DNA from: CAZLLE01 sp964560425
GTDB lineage: Bacteria > Campylobacterota > Campylobacteria > Campylobacterales > QNZT01
Assembly (NCBI GenBank): GCA_964560425.1
Contig: CAZLLE010000081.1
Location: forward strand, 1-12,167
Direction of reading: 5' to 3'
Length of the DNA: 12,167 nt
Shown: piece after piece, positions 1-6,207 of the stretch
Layout of the letters: each line of letters begins with the position of its first letter
Numbering within the stretch: position 1 is the first letter of the stretch
Translations under genes and position numbers: made by a program
The notes under the pieces: model-generated
The model's input: the letters and a program-made list of their open reading frames with translations, nothing else
The model's database searches: none
Told to the model about the DNA's origin: nothing

Positions 1-13
1 ATGTGAATAACTT

Positions 14-20
14 AAGGAAA
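14..20 (+). promoter_or_regulatory. Ribosome-binding site of ruvC
   Basis: AAGGAAA lies 9 nt before the ATG at 30. It decides the start: the GTG at 3 has no room for a visible ribosome site in this window, and starting there would add nine residues that the RuvC family lacks. Confidence 0.6.
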
Positions 21-29
21 AAAATAAGA

Positions 30-509
30 ATGATGATTTTAGGTGTTGATCCAGGTACGATAAATTGCGGGTATGCTGTGATAAGTAAGAAAAAAAATGG
101 CTTAAGGTTAGTAGAGGCTGGTGTGATTAAGATTAAGGAGAAAAATCTCCAATATCAGATTATGGAGCTTGTGGAGGGAATTGATACAATATTGAGAGAG
201 AATAGTATTGATGAGGTAGCAATAGAGGATATTTTTTATGCCTATAATCCCAAAACTGTGTTAAAACTAGCCCAGTTTAGGGGTGCTTTGAGTTTGAAGA
301 TACTGCAAGAGATTGGAAATTTTAGTGAGTATACCCCTTTGCAAGTTAAAAAATCTGTTACTGGTAATGGTAAGGCTACAAAAGAGCAGGTAGCTTTTAT
401 GGTTAAGAGAATTTTAGGCATAAAAAGGGAGATCAAACCCCTAGATATTACGGATGCAATAGCAATAGCTTTAACTCATTCTCAAAATATTAGATTAAAA
501 CAAGATTAA
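30..509 (+). CDS. ruvC: Crossover junction endodeoxyribonuclease RuvC
   Basis: RuvC is the dimeric, metal-dependent nuclease that resolves Holliday junctions with RuvAB during recombinational repair. From the ATG at 30 the protein has 159 residues, the usual family length. Seen: the RNase H-like start ILGVDPGTINCGYA with D7, then VAIEDIF with E66, then the C-terminal DITDAIAIAL with D139 and D142. These match the four catalytic acids of E. coli RuvC (D7, E66, D138, D141) almost exactly, which supports the start at 30. The frame is open back to a GTG at 3, but an AAGGAAA ribosome site at 14-20 is well spaced for 30 and would lie inside the longer version. A second ATG follows at 33. It is the first gene of a + strand group, and an upstream gene may end within bases 1-10. 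All catalytic residues are present, so it should be active. Confidence 0.95.
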   Translation: MMILGVDPGTINCGYAVISKKKNGLRLVEAGVIKIKEKNLQYQIMELVEGIDTILRENSIDEVAIEDIFYAYNPKTVLKLAQFRGALSLKILQEIGNFSEYTPLQVKKSVTGNGKATKEQVAFMVKRILGIKREIKPLDITDAIAIALTHSQNIRLKQD

Positions 510-515
510 AATAAT

Positions 516-538
516 ATTAATACCCTATTAATCTTTTT
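516..538 (+). terminator. Weak AT-rich hairpin with T tract after ruvC
   Basis: ATTAATA (516-522) and TATTAAT (526-532) are perfect inverted repeats around a CCC loop, followed by CTTTTT (533-538). The layout is that of an intrinsic terminator just after the ruvC stop, but the stem has only A-T pairs, so it is weak at best. It may instead be a leader or operator element of the next gene. Confidence 0.3.
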
Positions 539-557
539 ATTTATTCTCCGATCTTTC

Positions 558-563
558 TATAAA
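558..563 (+). promoter_or_regulatory. Possible -10 element for the outer-membrane protein gene
   Basis: TATAAA at 558-563 would place a transcription start near 570 and leave a short leader with a GGAG ribosome site (576-579). No convincing -35 is visible. In such AT-rich DNA this match could be chance. Confidence 0.3.
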
Positions 564-586
564 TTTAAATTTATTGGAGATACTTT

Positions 587-1351
587 ATGAATAGTAAAAA
601 TTTTAAAATGTATATTTTATCTGGTTTAGTTTCAAGTATGTTACTTGTCCCCTCTTCACTTTCTGCTGAAAATTTATATCAGGGGACATCAGTAGGTCTA
701 CAGAGTGCACTTTTTGGTTTTGGTGCTAATATAAAGGGAAAGATTAACAACTCTTTTGGTGTCAAGGTCAGTTTTGAGATGGCAAGTGCAGATGATATTG
801 AGATTGATGCGGAAGATTTGACCTATAATTTTGATGTAGATTTACATGATATGATGTTTTTGGCTGATTGGCATCCATGGCAAGGATCTTTCAAGACAAC
901 TGCTGGATTAATGATTAATGGTACTAATGTTGAGGGGCGTATTAGTCCAAATGAGGATTCTGAATTTGGAGGGGCTGCTTTTACTTTTAATGATGTTGAA
1001 TATTCAACTAAAGATATTGGTTATGTAGATACAAAAGTTGATTTTGATCCTATTGCCCCTTATATTGGGATTGGTTGGGATACTTCATTTAATAAAACTA
1101 AAGGATTTGGTTTTACTTTTGATCTTGGTATTGCGTTTCAAGGTGCTGCTAGAGTCGAGTATGATGTAGCCTATACTGAGCTTAAAAAAACGGGTAATGA
1201 ATCTGTTGATAAAATTGCACAAGATAAGAGAGATAAGTTGATTAAAGAGTTAAATAGTAACTTAAAAGAGGAGAAAAAAATATTAGATGATGAGCTTGAT
1301 AAATATCAAATTCTTCCATATATCTCTATCGGTGTAAACTACAAATTTTAA
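587..1351 (+). CDS. Outer-membrane beta-barrel protein with signal peptide
   Basis: This 254-residue protein probably forms a small beta-barrel in the outer membrane. Seen: a basic start (MNSKNFK), a hydrophobic stretch at residues 8-22 and a likely signal peptidase I site at SLSA|EN (27/28). Alternating strand-like segments follow, with Gly/aromatic patterns such as YIGIGWDTSF (159-168) and FGFTFDLGIAF (174-184). The last residues, PYISIGVNYKF, end in the terminal Phe typical of proteins inserted by BamA. A charged, probably helical or coiled-coil stretch (about 205-240) separates the last strand from the rest. The layout resembles a family of uncharacterised proteobacterial outer-membrane proteins with a Lys/Glu/Asp-rich helix before a final (Y)P-SLG--Y-F strand; this is recalled, not searched. 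GGAG at 576-579 supports the start. It ends 35 nt before the dipeptidase ATG. Ligand and function are unknown. Confidence 0.8.
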   Translation: MNSKNFKMYILSGLVSSMLLVPSSLSAENLYQGTSVGLQSALFGFGANIKGKINNSFGVKVSFEMASADDIEIDAEDLTYNFDVDLHDMMFLADWHPWQGSFKTTAGLMINGTNVEGRISPNEDSEFGGAAFTFNDVEYSTKDIGYVDTKVDFDPIAPYIGIGWDTSFNKTKGFGFTFDLGIAFQGAARVEYDVAYTELKKTGNESVDKIAQDKRDKLIKELNSNLKEEKKILDDELDKYQILPYISIGVNYKF

Positions 1352-1355
1352 ATTT

Positions 1356-1385
1356 TTTGGTATCCTTTTATCAAAGGATGCTAAA
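1356..1385 (+). promoter_or_regulatory. Hairpin that covers the dipeptidase ribosome-binding site
   Basis: Bases 1356-1368 pair with 1373-1385 to give a 13-bp stem with two G-U wobbles (1359/1382 and 1361/1380) and a four-base TATC loop. The 3' arm contains AAAGGA (1373-1378), the only good ribosome-binding site for the ATG at 1387. No T tract follows on either strand, so it does not look like an intrinsic terminator. It begins four bases after the stop codon of the upstream gene, close enough for a terminating ribosome to open it. The pairing is seen; the control role is inferred. Confidence 0.6.
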
Positions 1386-1386
1386 T

Positions 1387-2673
1387 ATGAAGAGACTTCT
1401 TAACTATTTTAATCAAATTACTAAAATACCACACTGTTCACATAATGCTTTAGAGTTGAAAGATTTTTTAATTAATTTTGCAAAAGAGCGAAATTACACT
1501 ATTTTAGTTGACAAAAATAAAAATATTTTAATTAAAAAAGATTCGCCGATTTTATGTTTGCAAGCACATTATGATATGGTTTGTGTAGGGGATACTGACA
1601 AAATTGAGACTTTTATTGAAGATGGTTGGATAAGAGCAAAAAACTCTACGCTAGGGGCAGATAATGGTATTGCCATTGCTATGATGATGGTAAAGATGGA
1701 TGATGGTGAAAATCTTGAATTTCTATTTACAAGTGATGAAGAGGTAGGACTTTTGGGTGCTTGTGCTCTTGAGTTTAATTTAGAATCAAAATATATGCTC
1801 AATCTTGATAGTGAAGATGAAGCAGAGGTCTATATTGGTTGTGCAGGTGGCGTAGATATTGAAGCTTCCAAATTATGTGATGTAGAGAGTATTGAAGGGG
1901 ATTTTTACTCTCTTTCTATTAGTGGACTTCAAGGTGGACACTCTGGTATTCAAATTCATGAGAATATTCCTAATGCAATTAAACTTTTTGCCGACTACTG
2001 TTTGGATAAAGGTGTAAAAATTGTATCTATTGAGGGAGGAGAGAGAATAAACTCTATACCAACCTCTCTGAATTCTGTTGTATTGTGTGAAAATAAATTG
2101 ATTAGTAATGAGTATATTAAGATTAAAAAATTGGATAAAAATAGCGGAGAAGTTTTAGTTAATAGTGAGGAGATTATATCTCTTTTACACCTTTTTAGGC
2201 ATGGTGTTTTGGAGTATAATGATATATTAGATATTCCTAAAAATAGTATTAATCTTGCTATGATATCTTTGGATAAGAATATTTTAAGCATAAAAAGCTC
2301 TCTTCGAGCAATGGATAATAGGGACTTGGAGTCGATTTCTAATGAATTTCTTGTTTTTTTTCAAGGGTATAATTTTGATGTGAATTTAGTATCAAAATAT
2401 CCTGCATGGACTCCTATAGAAAATAATTTCTCTAAGATAGTAAATCAAGAAATGATAGATGTTTTTGGAAGGAGCTCTTTTAAAGCTATCCATGCAGGAT
2501 TAGAGTGTGGTGTAATATCTGAAAAATATCCTAATATAAAAATTGCCTCTATTGGTCCAAATATTAGATCTCCTCACTCTTTGGCTGAATGTGTTGAGAT
2601 CTCCTCAATTGAAAAAACTTATGATGTTTTAGAGGGAGTAATTAAATATTTAAAGAGGGAATATGAGAAGTAG
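1387..2673 (+). CDS. pepD: M20-family aminoacyl-histidine (cytosol non-specific) dipeptidase, PepD-like
   Basis: A two-zinc aminopeptidase of the M20 family that cleaves Xaa-His and other dipeptides in the cytoplasm; 428 residues from the ATG at 1387. The active site looks complete: H61 and D63 in QAHYDMV, the bridging D92 in LGADNG, E118-E119 in FTSDEEVG, D141 in NLDSED and H397 near the C terminus (SPHS). GLQGGHSG (180-187) marks the inserted lid/dimerisation domain, and HAGLECG (369-375) is typical of PepD. E. coli PepD is 485 residues, so this is a shorter form. The frame opens at a TTG (1357) and has an ATG at 1378, but that ATG overlaps the AAAGGA ribosome site, which is correctly placed only for 1387. 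The 3' end overlaps the hydrolase gene by 11 bp, which suggests translational coupling. Cytoplasmic, with no signal peptide. The exact dipeptide preference cannot be read from sequence. Confidence 0.9.
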   Translation: MKRLLNYFNQITKIPHCSHNALELKDFLINFAKERNYTILVDKNKNILIKKDSPILCLQAHYDMVCVGDTDKIETFIEDGWIRAKNSTLGADNGIAIAMMMVKMDDGENLEFLFTSDEEVGLLGACALEFNLESKYMLNLDSEDEAEVYIGCAGGVDIEASKLCDVESIEGDFYSLSISGLQGGHSGIQIHENIPNAIKLFADYCLDKGVKIVSIEGGERINSIPTSLNSVVLCENKLISNEYIKIKKLDKNSGEVLVNSEEIISLLHLFRHGVLEYNDILDIPKNSINLAMISLDKNILSIKSSLRAMDNRDLESISNEFLVFFQGYNFDVNLVSKYPAWTPIENNFSKIVNQEMIDVFGRSSFKAIHAGLECGVISEKYPNIKIASIGPNIRSPHSLAECVEISSIEKTYDVLEGVIKYLKREYEK

Positions 2674-3556
2674 TTTTATTGTTATTATGATACTTTTTTT
2701 TGGAGGATGTAGTATGAAAGTTCCAAATACTTGGAAATCTAAAATTGAAGATAATAAGATAGATAATATTAAACTCTATTCTAGAGTAGAAGGAGTGGGA
2801 GATCCTATTGTTATGTTACATGGATTTGGTACTAGTAGTTTTAGCTTTCGCTTTATTATTCCATCTTTGAGCGAAAAATATAAGGTATTTGCTCTTGACT
2901 TAAAGGGGTTTGGGGACTCTCCAAAACCTAGAGATGGAGCATACTCTGTATATGACCAAGCCCTACTTGTCTCCAAATTTATAAAAGATAATAATCTAAA
3001 AGATATTATTTTAGTTGGACACTCTTTTGGTGGTGGAGTTGCTCTATCTTTGGCTCTATTGGAACCTAATAATATCAAAGCGATGATTCTTTTAGATAGT
3101 GCATCTTACAAACAAAAACTTCCAACAATGATTCGATGGCTTAATATCCCTATTTTGGGTAAAGCTGGATTCTATCTTTTACCCTCTGAACTAGAGACTA
3201 GAGAGGCTTATAATTATGCCTTTTTTGATGATAAAAAGATTCCAAAGGAGTCTATAAAAGAGCTTTCAAAAAAGTTAAAATTAAAAAATGCAAGATATGC
3301 CTTTTGTCAAACTGCACAAACTATGATTCCTGATGATATTGATGATATATCCAAACTATATAGTAATATTACAATTCCTACTCTTATTTTATGGGGTAAT
3401 GATGATATTGTTATCAAAAAATCAATTGGAAAAAAATTACATCAGAATTTATCAAACTCTACACTAAAGATTATCCATAATTGCGGACATATGCCTCATG
3501 AAGAGAAGCCAAAAGAGACAGTCCGATTAATTTTGTCTTTCTTAAAAAATTTGTAA
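2663..3556 (+). CDS. Alpha/beta hydrolase, probable lipoprotein
   Basis: A serine hydrolase of the alpha/beta fold, 297 residues; substrate unknown. Seen: the oxyanion-hole HGFG (53-56), the nucleophile elbow VGHSFGG with S121, the acid D248 in WGNDD and the catalytic H276 in CGHMPHEE. The cap region is about residues 150-230. From the ATG at 2663 the N terminus is MRSSFIVIMILFFGGC, a short hydrophobic signal with a plausible lipobox ending at C16, so the enzyme would be lipid-anchored. A second start at 2714 (residue 18) has a stronger ribosome site, GGAGG at 2702-2706, and would give a 280-residue cytoplasmic enzyme. The 2663 start overlaps the pepD stop and has AGAGGGA very close by (2654-2660). 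It faces thyX tail to tail with only 5 bp between stops. It could be an esterase, lipase-like enzyme or dehalogenase relative; nothing visible decides. Confidence 0.87.
   Translation: MRSSFIVIMILFFGGCSMKVPNTWKSKIEDNKIDNIKLYSRVEGVGDPIVMLHGFGTSSFSFRFIIPSLSEKYKVFALDLKGFGDSPKPRDGAYSVYDQALLVSKFIKDNNLKDIILVGHSFGGGVALSLALLEPNNIKAMILLDSASYKQKLPTMIRWLNIPILGKAGFYLLPSELETREAYNYAFFDDKKIPKESIKELSKKLKLKNARYAFCQTAQTMIPDDIDDISKLYSNITIPTLILWGNDDIVIKKSIGKKLHQNLSNSTLKIIHNCGHMPHEEKPKETVRLILSFLKNL
2702..2706 (+). promoter_or_regulatory. Internal GGAGG site that favours a second start in the hydrolase gene
   Basis: GGAGG lies 7 nt before the in-frame ATG at 2714. The same bases encode Gly14-Gly15 of the putative lipobox, so the strong site may be a coincidence of codons. 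If used, it removes the whole signal sequence. Confidence 0.4.
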
Positions 3557-3561
3557 AAAGA

Positions 3562-4179
3562 TTAATATTTTTTGAGTTGCTCTTCAAATAGATATTGATG
3601 CTCATTTGGAAGTGATTGGTAGATGAGGTTTGCTAACTCTCTTATCTCCCAAAGTGCTGCTTTATCACTTCTGAGTGAGATAAAGTTTTGAAGACTTCTT
3701 GCATTAATACTCCATGTAAGCTCTGTTTTGTAGCTTTCAGGTAGGCAGTATTTTGCCTTATCATTACTAATACCAGATTCTAGAATAGCTCTTAGATTTT
3801 CTAATGCTTTTATACTCATTTTGTTTACTAAATCATTATCTGTAAATACTAGATATTTTTCTGCTCTTTTTATATCATTTTCTTCAAAAACTCTCTCCTC
3901 TTTTAGCTCTTTAAGGGTATAGCGTGTGGATTTTACAGAGAGTGAAGCAACTCTATGTCTAGCTAACTCTTGAAGCAAGGCTCTGCTTATTCCTTTGATA
4001 TAAAAATTGTAGTTTAGATGCTCAAGTGTAGATGCATGTTTAAATTTATTTCCTACTCTATCAATTAGTTCTCTATCTTTTTGACCTCCATTATCACTTT
4101 TGTCAAAACTTTGCCAACATGTTCTAATAGCATTTGCACAGATAAGTAGTGGGGTGTGGTGTAATAGGGTAACTTGCAT
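3562..4179 (-). CDS. thyX: Flavin-dependent thymidylate synthase ThyX
   Basis: ThyX makes dTMP from dUMP using methylene-tetrahydrofolate, FAD and NADPH, and replaces ThyA in organisms that lack it. At 205 residues it fits the family, which works as a homotetramer in the cytoplasm. Seen: the signature RHR-X7-S at residues 74-84 (RHRVASLSVKS) followed by TRYT, and the C-terminal segment LQNFISLRSDKAALWEIREL (163-182), which carries the conserved Arg and the substrate-binding helix. The start has AAGGT 8 nt upstream and an extended -10 promoter (4211-4219). It lies downstream of flgE on the same strand, so readthrough from the hook operon is also possible. It ends tail to tail with the hydrolase gene, five bases apart, with no terminator visible between them. 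No residue of the signature is missing. Confidence 0.96.
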   Translation of the reverse strand: MQVTLLHHTPLLICANAIRTCWQSFDKSDNGGQKDRELIDRVGNKFKHASTLEHLNYNFYIKGISRALLQELARHRVASLSVKSTRYTLKELKEERVFEENDIKRAEKYLVFTDNDLVNKMSIKALENLRAILESGISNDKAKYCLPESYKTELTWSINARSLQNFISLRSDKAALWEIRELANLIYQSLPNEHQYLFEEQLKKY

Positions 4180-4210
4180 TATATTTGACCTTGGTATTTA
4201 TTAATGCTCG

Positions 4211-4219
4211 ATTATACCA
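4211..4219 (-). promoter_or_regulatory. Extended -10 promoter for thyX
   Basis: On the - strand this reads TGGTATAAT, a consensus TATAAT with the TGn extension. It predicts a start near 4204 and a leader of about 25 nt. No -35 consensus is visible (CCAAAC at the expected place), as is common with an extended -10. It overlaps one arm of the dyad at 4215-4241. Confidence 0.6.
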
Positions 4220-4241
4220 AACCTATGATGTAGGTTTGGTA
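4215..4241. repeat. Perfect 11-bp inverted repeat between flgE and thyX
   Basis: TACCAAACCTA (4215-4225) and TAGGTTTGGTA (4231-4241) are exact reverse complements around a 5-base loop. The dyad lies 13 bp after the flgE stop, so it may end or stabilise the hook mRNA. There is no T tract on either side, so a classic intrinsic terminator is doubtful. It overlaps the thyX -10 element, so it could equally be an operator. Confidence 0.75.
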
Positions 4242-4254
4242 CCACTAAACTTTA

Positions 4255-6117
4255 CTATTGTTTGAGTTGTAATAAGGTATTCAACATCTGATCTGAAGTT
4301 GTAATTGTTTTAGAGTTTGCCTGAAACCCTCTTTGTATAACAATTAGTTGGGTCAAGCTTTTACTTAAATCAACATTACTCATCTCTAATGCACTAGATT
4401 GCATTGCCCCTCTGCCGCCTGTTCCTGCTTGTCCTACTACAGGTTCACCTGAGTTTGAAGTTTGTGAATACATTCCATTGCCAAACGCCTCTAGACCAAT
4501 ATTATTTGTAAATTTTGCCATAGCTAGTTGAGCTAGACCAAAACTTCTACCATTCGTAAAACTACCAATTAATGTACCAGATTCATCAATACGAATACCT
4601 GAGAGATCTCCACCTGTATATCCATCTTGGCTAATACCTGATGTTGAGGAGTTACTATCAAAACTTGTAAGACCATTAAATTGATTTGCTGTTCCTAATC
4701 CTAACTGAATTGTTTGATTTGGTGCTGATCCATTATTTGCAGTATAAGTAATAGATGAAGGTGCAAAAGATGCAAGTGAACCATCATCATTAAATATAAT
4801 TTGACCAGATATCTCATTACTATTAATTGGACCACCAATATCGCCAGGCTTTGGTACTTGAATTTTTACATCCCAAGAGGCACCTACTTTAACTGGTGGT
4901 GTACTAGTATCATATACATACCCAGCCTTTCTAAAATCTACTCTTATTGTATGTCTTGTTCCCAATGAGTCAAAAACATCTACACTAGCAGCATGAGTAG
5001 CAGCTGTAATAGTTTGTGAAATTTTAGAGCCACTGCTTCCTGCTGCAAGTTGACCTGCAAATGATTTTATAGCTGTTGTAAATAGTGGATTTTCATCGGT
5101 ATCTCCATCAACGATAGAGCCAACTTGTATATTTAGATCACTTGCTCCTGCACTATTATTAATCTCATATTTTCCTTGGTCATTTACAGTAACAGTTGCT
5201 CCTGCTGATATATCATCTGCAAAATCTTGTAAACCTGCTCTTAAATCTTCGGTGGTTCTAAAGTAAAAAGCATTATTAAAAATCTTTCCTGCGGCGTCAG
5301 GATTGGATGTATATCTAAATTCTCTTTTTGTCGTACCTCCATCAAAACTTACTTCAACACCTTCTCCACCACTTGCTGCTGTTATTGAAGTGGGTACACC
5401 ACCTGTTGTTACTGTGGCATCTTTGATATCAAATGCTTCTCCATTATCTGTAAAAAGTACATTAAAATCATCTACTTTTTCATCATCTTTCGTATTAGCA
5501 ATGTTGTCTGGACCATTTAAGCCCGCGGTAGTATCAAGTTCTCTAATTGGTGATCTATTAACAATATTAGCACCTGAATTTAAATTTGCTTTTAAATCAA
5601 TTTGCGATGTTGGTCTTGCTGGAGTTGTAAGTCCTGGTTGGATAGCAACATTTTGTACAGGTGCTGTATTATCAATTTCACCAGTCTTATCATCCCTGCC
5701 CCACCCTTGTGCAATTAGACCTTTATTATTTACAAAATTTCCATTTGCATCAAATACGAAATCACCATTTCTTGTATACTGATTTGTTTTTCCTCCATCT
5801 GGACTCATAACAAAAAAACCATCGCCTTGAATAGCAATATCTGTACTTTTATTGGTAGGTTGAATTGAGCCTTGTGAAAATATTCTTGTTACAGATCCAA
5901 CTTCAGTTCCTAGCCCCACTTGCATAGGGTTTTTACCACCTGATTTCCCTTGTGGTGCAGTTGCAATTTTTGCTGTTTGGCTTAACATATCTGAAAAGTT
6001 TGCCCTTGAATATTTAAAGCCTGATGTATTTACATTTGCAATGTTATTTCCCTCCACATCCATAGCAACTTGGTGTGCTTGTAGTCCAGATACTCCAGAC
6101 CATAATGATCTCATCAT
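4255..6117 (-). CDS. flgE: Flagellar hook protein FlgE (main hook subunit)
   Basis: FlgE polymerises outside the cell into the curved hook joining rod and filament, and is exported by the flagellar type III system. The protein has 620 residues. Seen: an N-terminal D0 segment RSLWSGVSGLQAHQ (3-16) with NNIANVNTSGFKYSR (24-38), the motif DIAIQGDGFFV (93-103), a FlgE D2-type region around 375-500 including QDGYTGGDLSG (497-507), and the C-terminal D0 helix ending in ITTSDQMLNTLLQLK. Residues about 200-370 are a variable, Asp/Gly/Thr-rich, surface-type insertion. The length fits the long hook subunits of Campylobacterota (H. pylori FlgE is about 718). Start: the first of two tandem ATGs, as in family members beginning M(L/M)RSLWSG, with AAAGG 8 nt upstream. 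It has its own sigma-54 element 47 bp upstream (6164-6179) besides the operon promoter. No signal peptide, as expected. Confidence 0.95.
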   Translation of the reverse strand: MMRSLWSGVSGLQAHQVAMDVEGNNIANVNTSGFKYSRANFSDMLSQTAKIATAPQGKSGGKNPMQVGLGTEVGSVTRIFSQGSIQPTNKSTDIAIQGDGFFVMSPDGGKTNQYTRNGDFVFDANGNFVNNKGLIAQGWGRDDKTGEIDNTAPVQNVAIQPGLTTPARPTSQIDLKANLNSGANIVNRSPIRELDTTAGLNGPDNIANTKDDEKVDDFNVLFTDNGEAFDIKDATVTTGGVPTSITAASGGEGVEVSFDGGTTKREFRYTSNPDAAGKIFNNAFYFRTTEDLRAGLQDFADDISAGATVTVNDQGKYEINNSAGASDLNIQVGSIVDGDTDENPLFTTAIKSFAGQLAAGSSGSKISQTITAATHAASVDVFDSLGTRHTIRVDFRKAGYVYDTSTPPVKVGASWDVKIQVPKPGDIGGPINSNEISGQIIFNDDGSLASFAPSSITYTANNGSAPNQTIQLGLGTANQFNGLTSFDSNSSTSGISQDGYTGGDLSGIRIDESGTLIGSFTNGRSFGLAQLAMAKFTNNIGLEAFGNGMYSQTSNSGEPVVGQAGTGGRGAMQSSALEMSNVDLSKSLTQLIVIQRGFQANSKTITTSDQMLNTLLQLKQ

Positions 6118-6163
6118 TTTGATTTCCTTTTAATTTCTTTTTCTTTTTATATGCTTATAATTG

Positions 6164-6179
6164 AGCAATTACTGTTCCC
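6164..6179 (-). promoter_or_regulatory. Sigma-54 (RpoN) promoter of flgE
   Basis: The - strand reads GGGAACAGTAATTGCT, with GG and GC exactly 10 bases apart as required for the -24/-12 elements (GG at 6178-6177, GC at 6166-6165). It resembles the GGAAC-N5-TTGCT form known for RpoN-dependent hook genes in Campylobacter and Helicobacter. The predicted start near 6153 gives a leader of about 36 nt. It lies in the 90-bp gap between the two FlgE-type genes. Confidence 0.75.
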
Positions 6180-6207
6180 GCTTTTTAATCAAGACAACTA
6201 TTTGACT

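Noticed and set aside
3..29. Longer ruvC form starting at GTG 3
   Set aside because: It adds nine basic residues absent from the family, moves D7 and E66 out of their usual positions, and would place the good AAGGAAA ribosome site inside the gene.
1357..1386. Longer dipeptidase forms starting at TTG 1357 or ATG 1378
   Set aside because: The ATG at 1378 overlaps the ribosome-binding site itself, and the TTG has no ribosome site; the extra residues show no family similarity.
1995..2291. 98-residue open frame antisense to pepD
   Set aside because: Shadow of a conserved metallopeptidase gene; no motif and no promoter or ribosome site that stands out.
2707..2712. Minimal ATG-TAG start-stop element inside the hydrolase gene, next to GGAGG
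   Set aside because: A six-base coincidence in the lipobox codons; with no comparative data it cannot be told from chance.
3556..3574. AAAAAG...TTTTTT palindrome as a bidirectional terminator
   Set aside because: The pairing is only A-T, interrupted, and overlaps the end of thyX; it is no better than expected in such AT-rich DNA.
5303..5782. 159-residue open frame antisense to flgE
   Set aside because: It is fully inside a certain gene on the other strand, of low-complexity Ser/Pro/Val composition, with no recognisable domain and no ribosome site seen.
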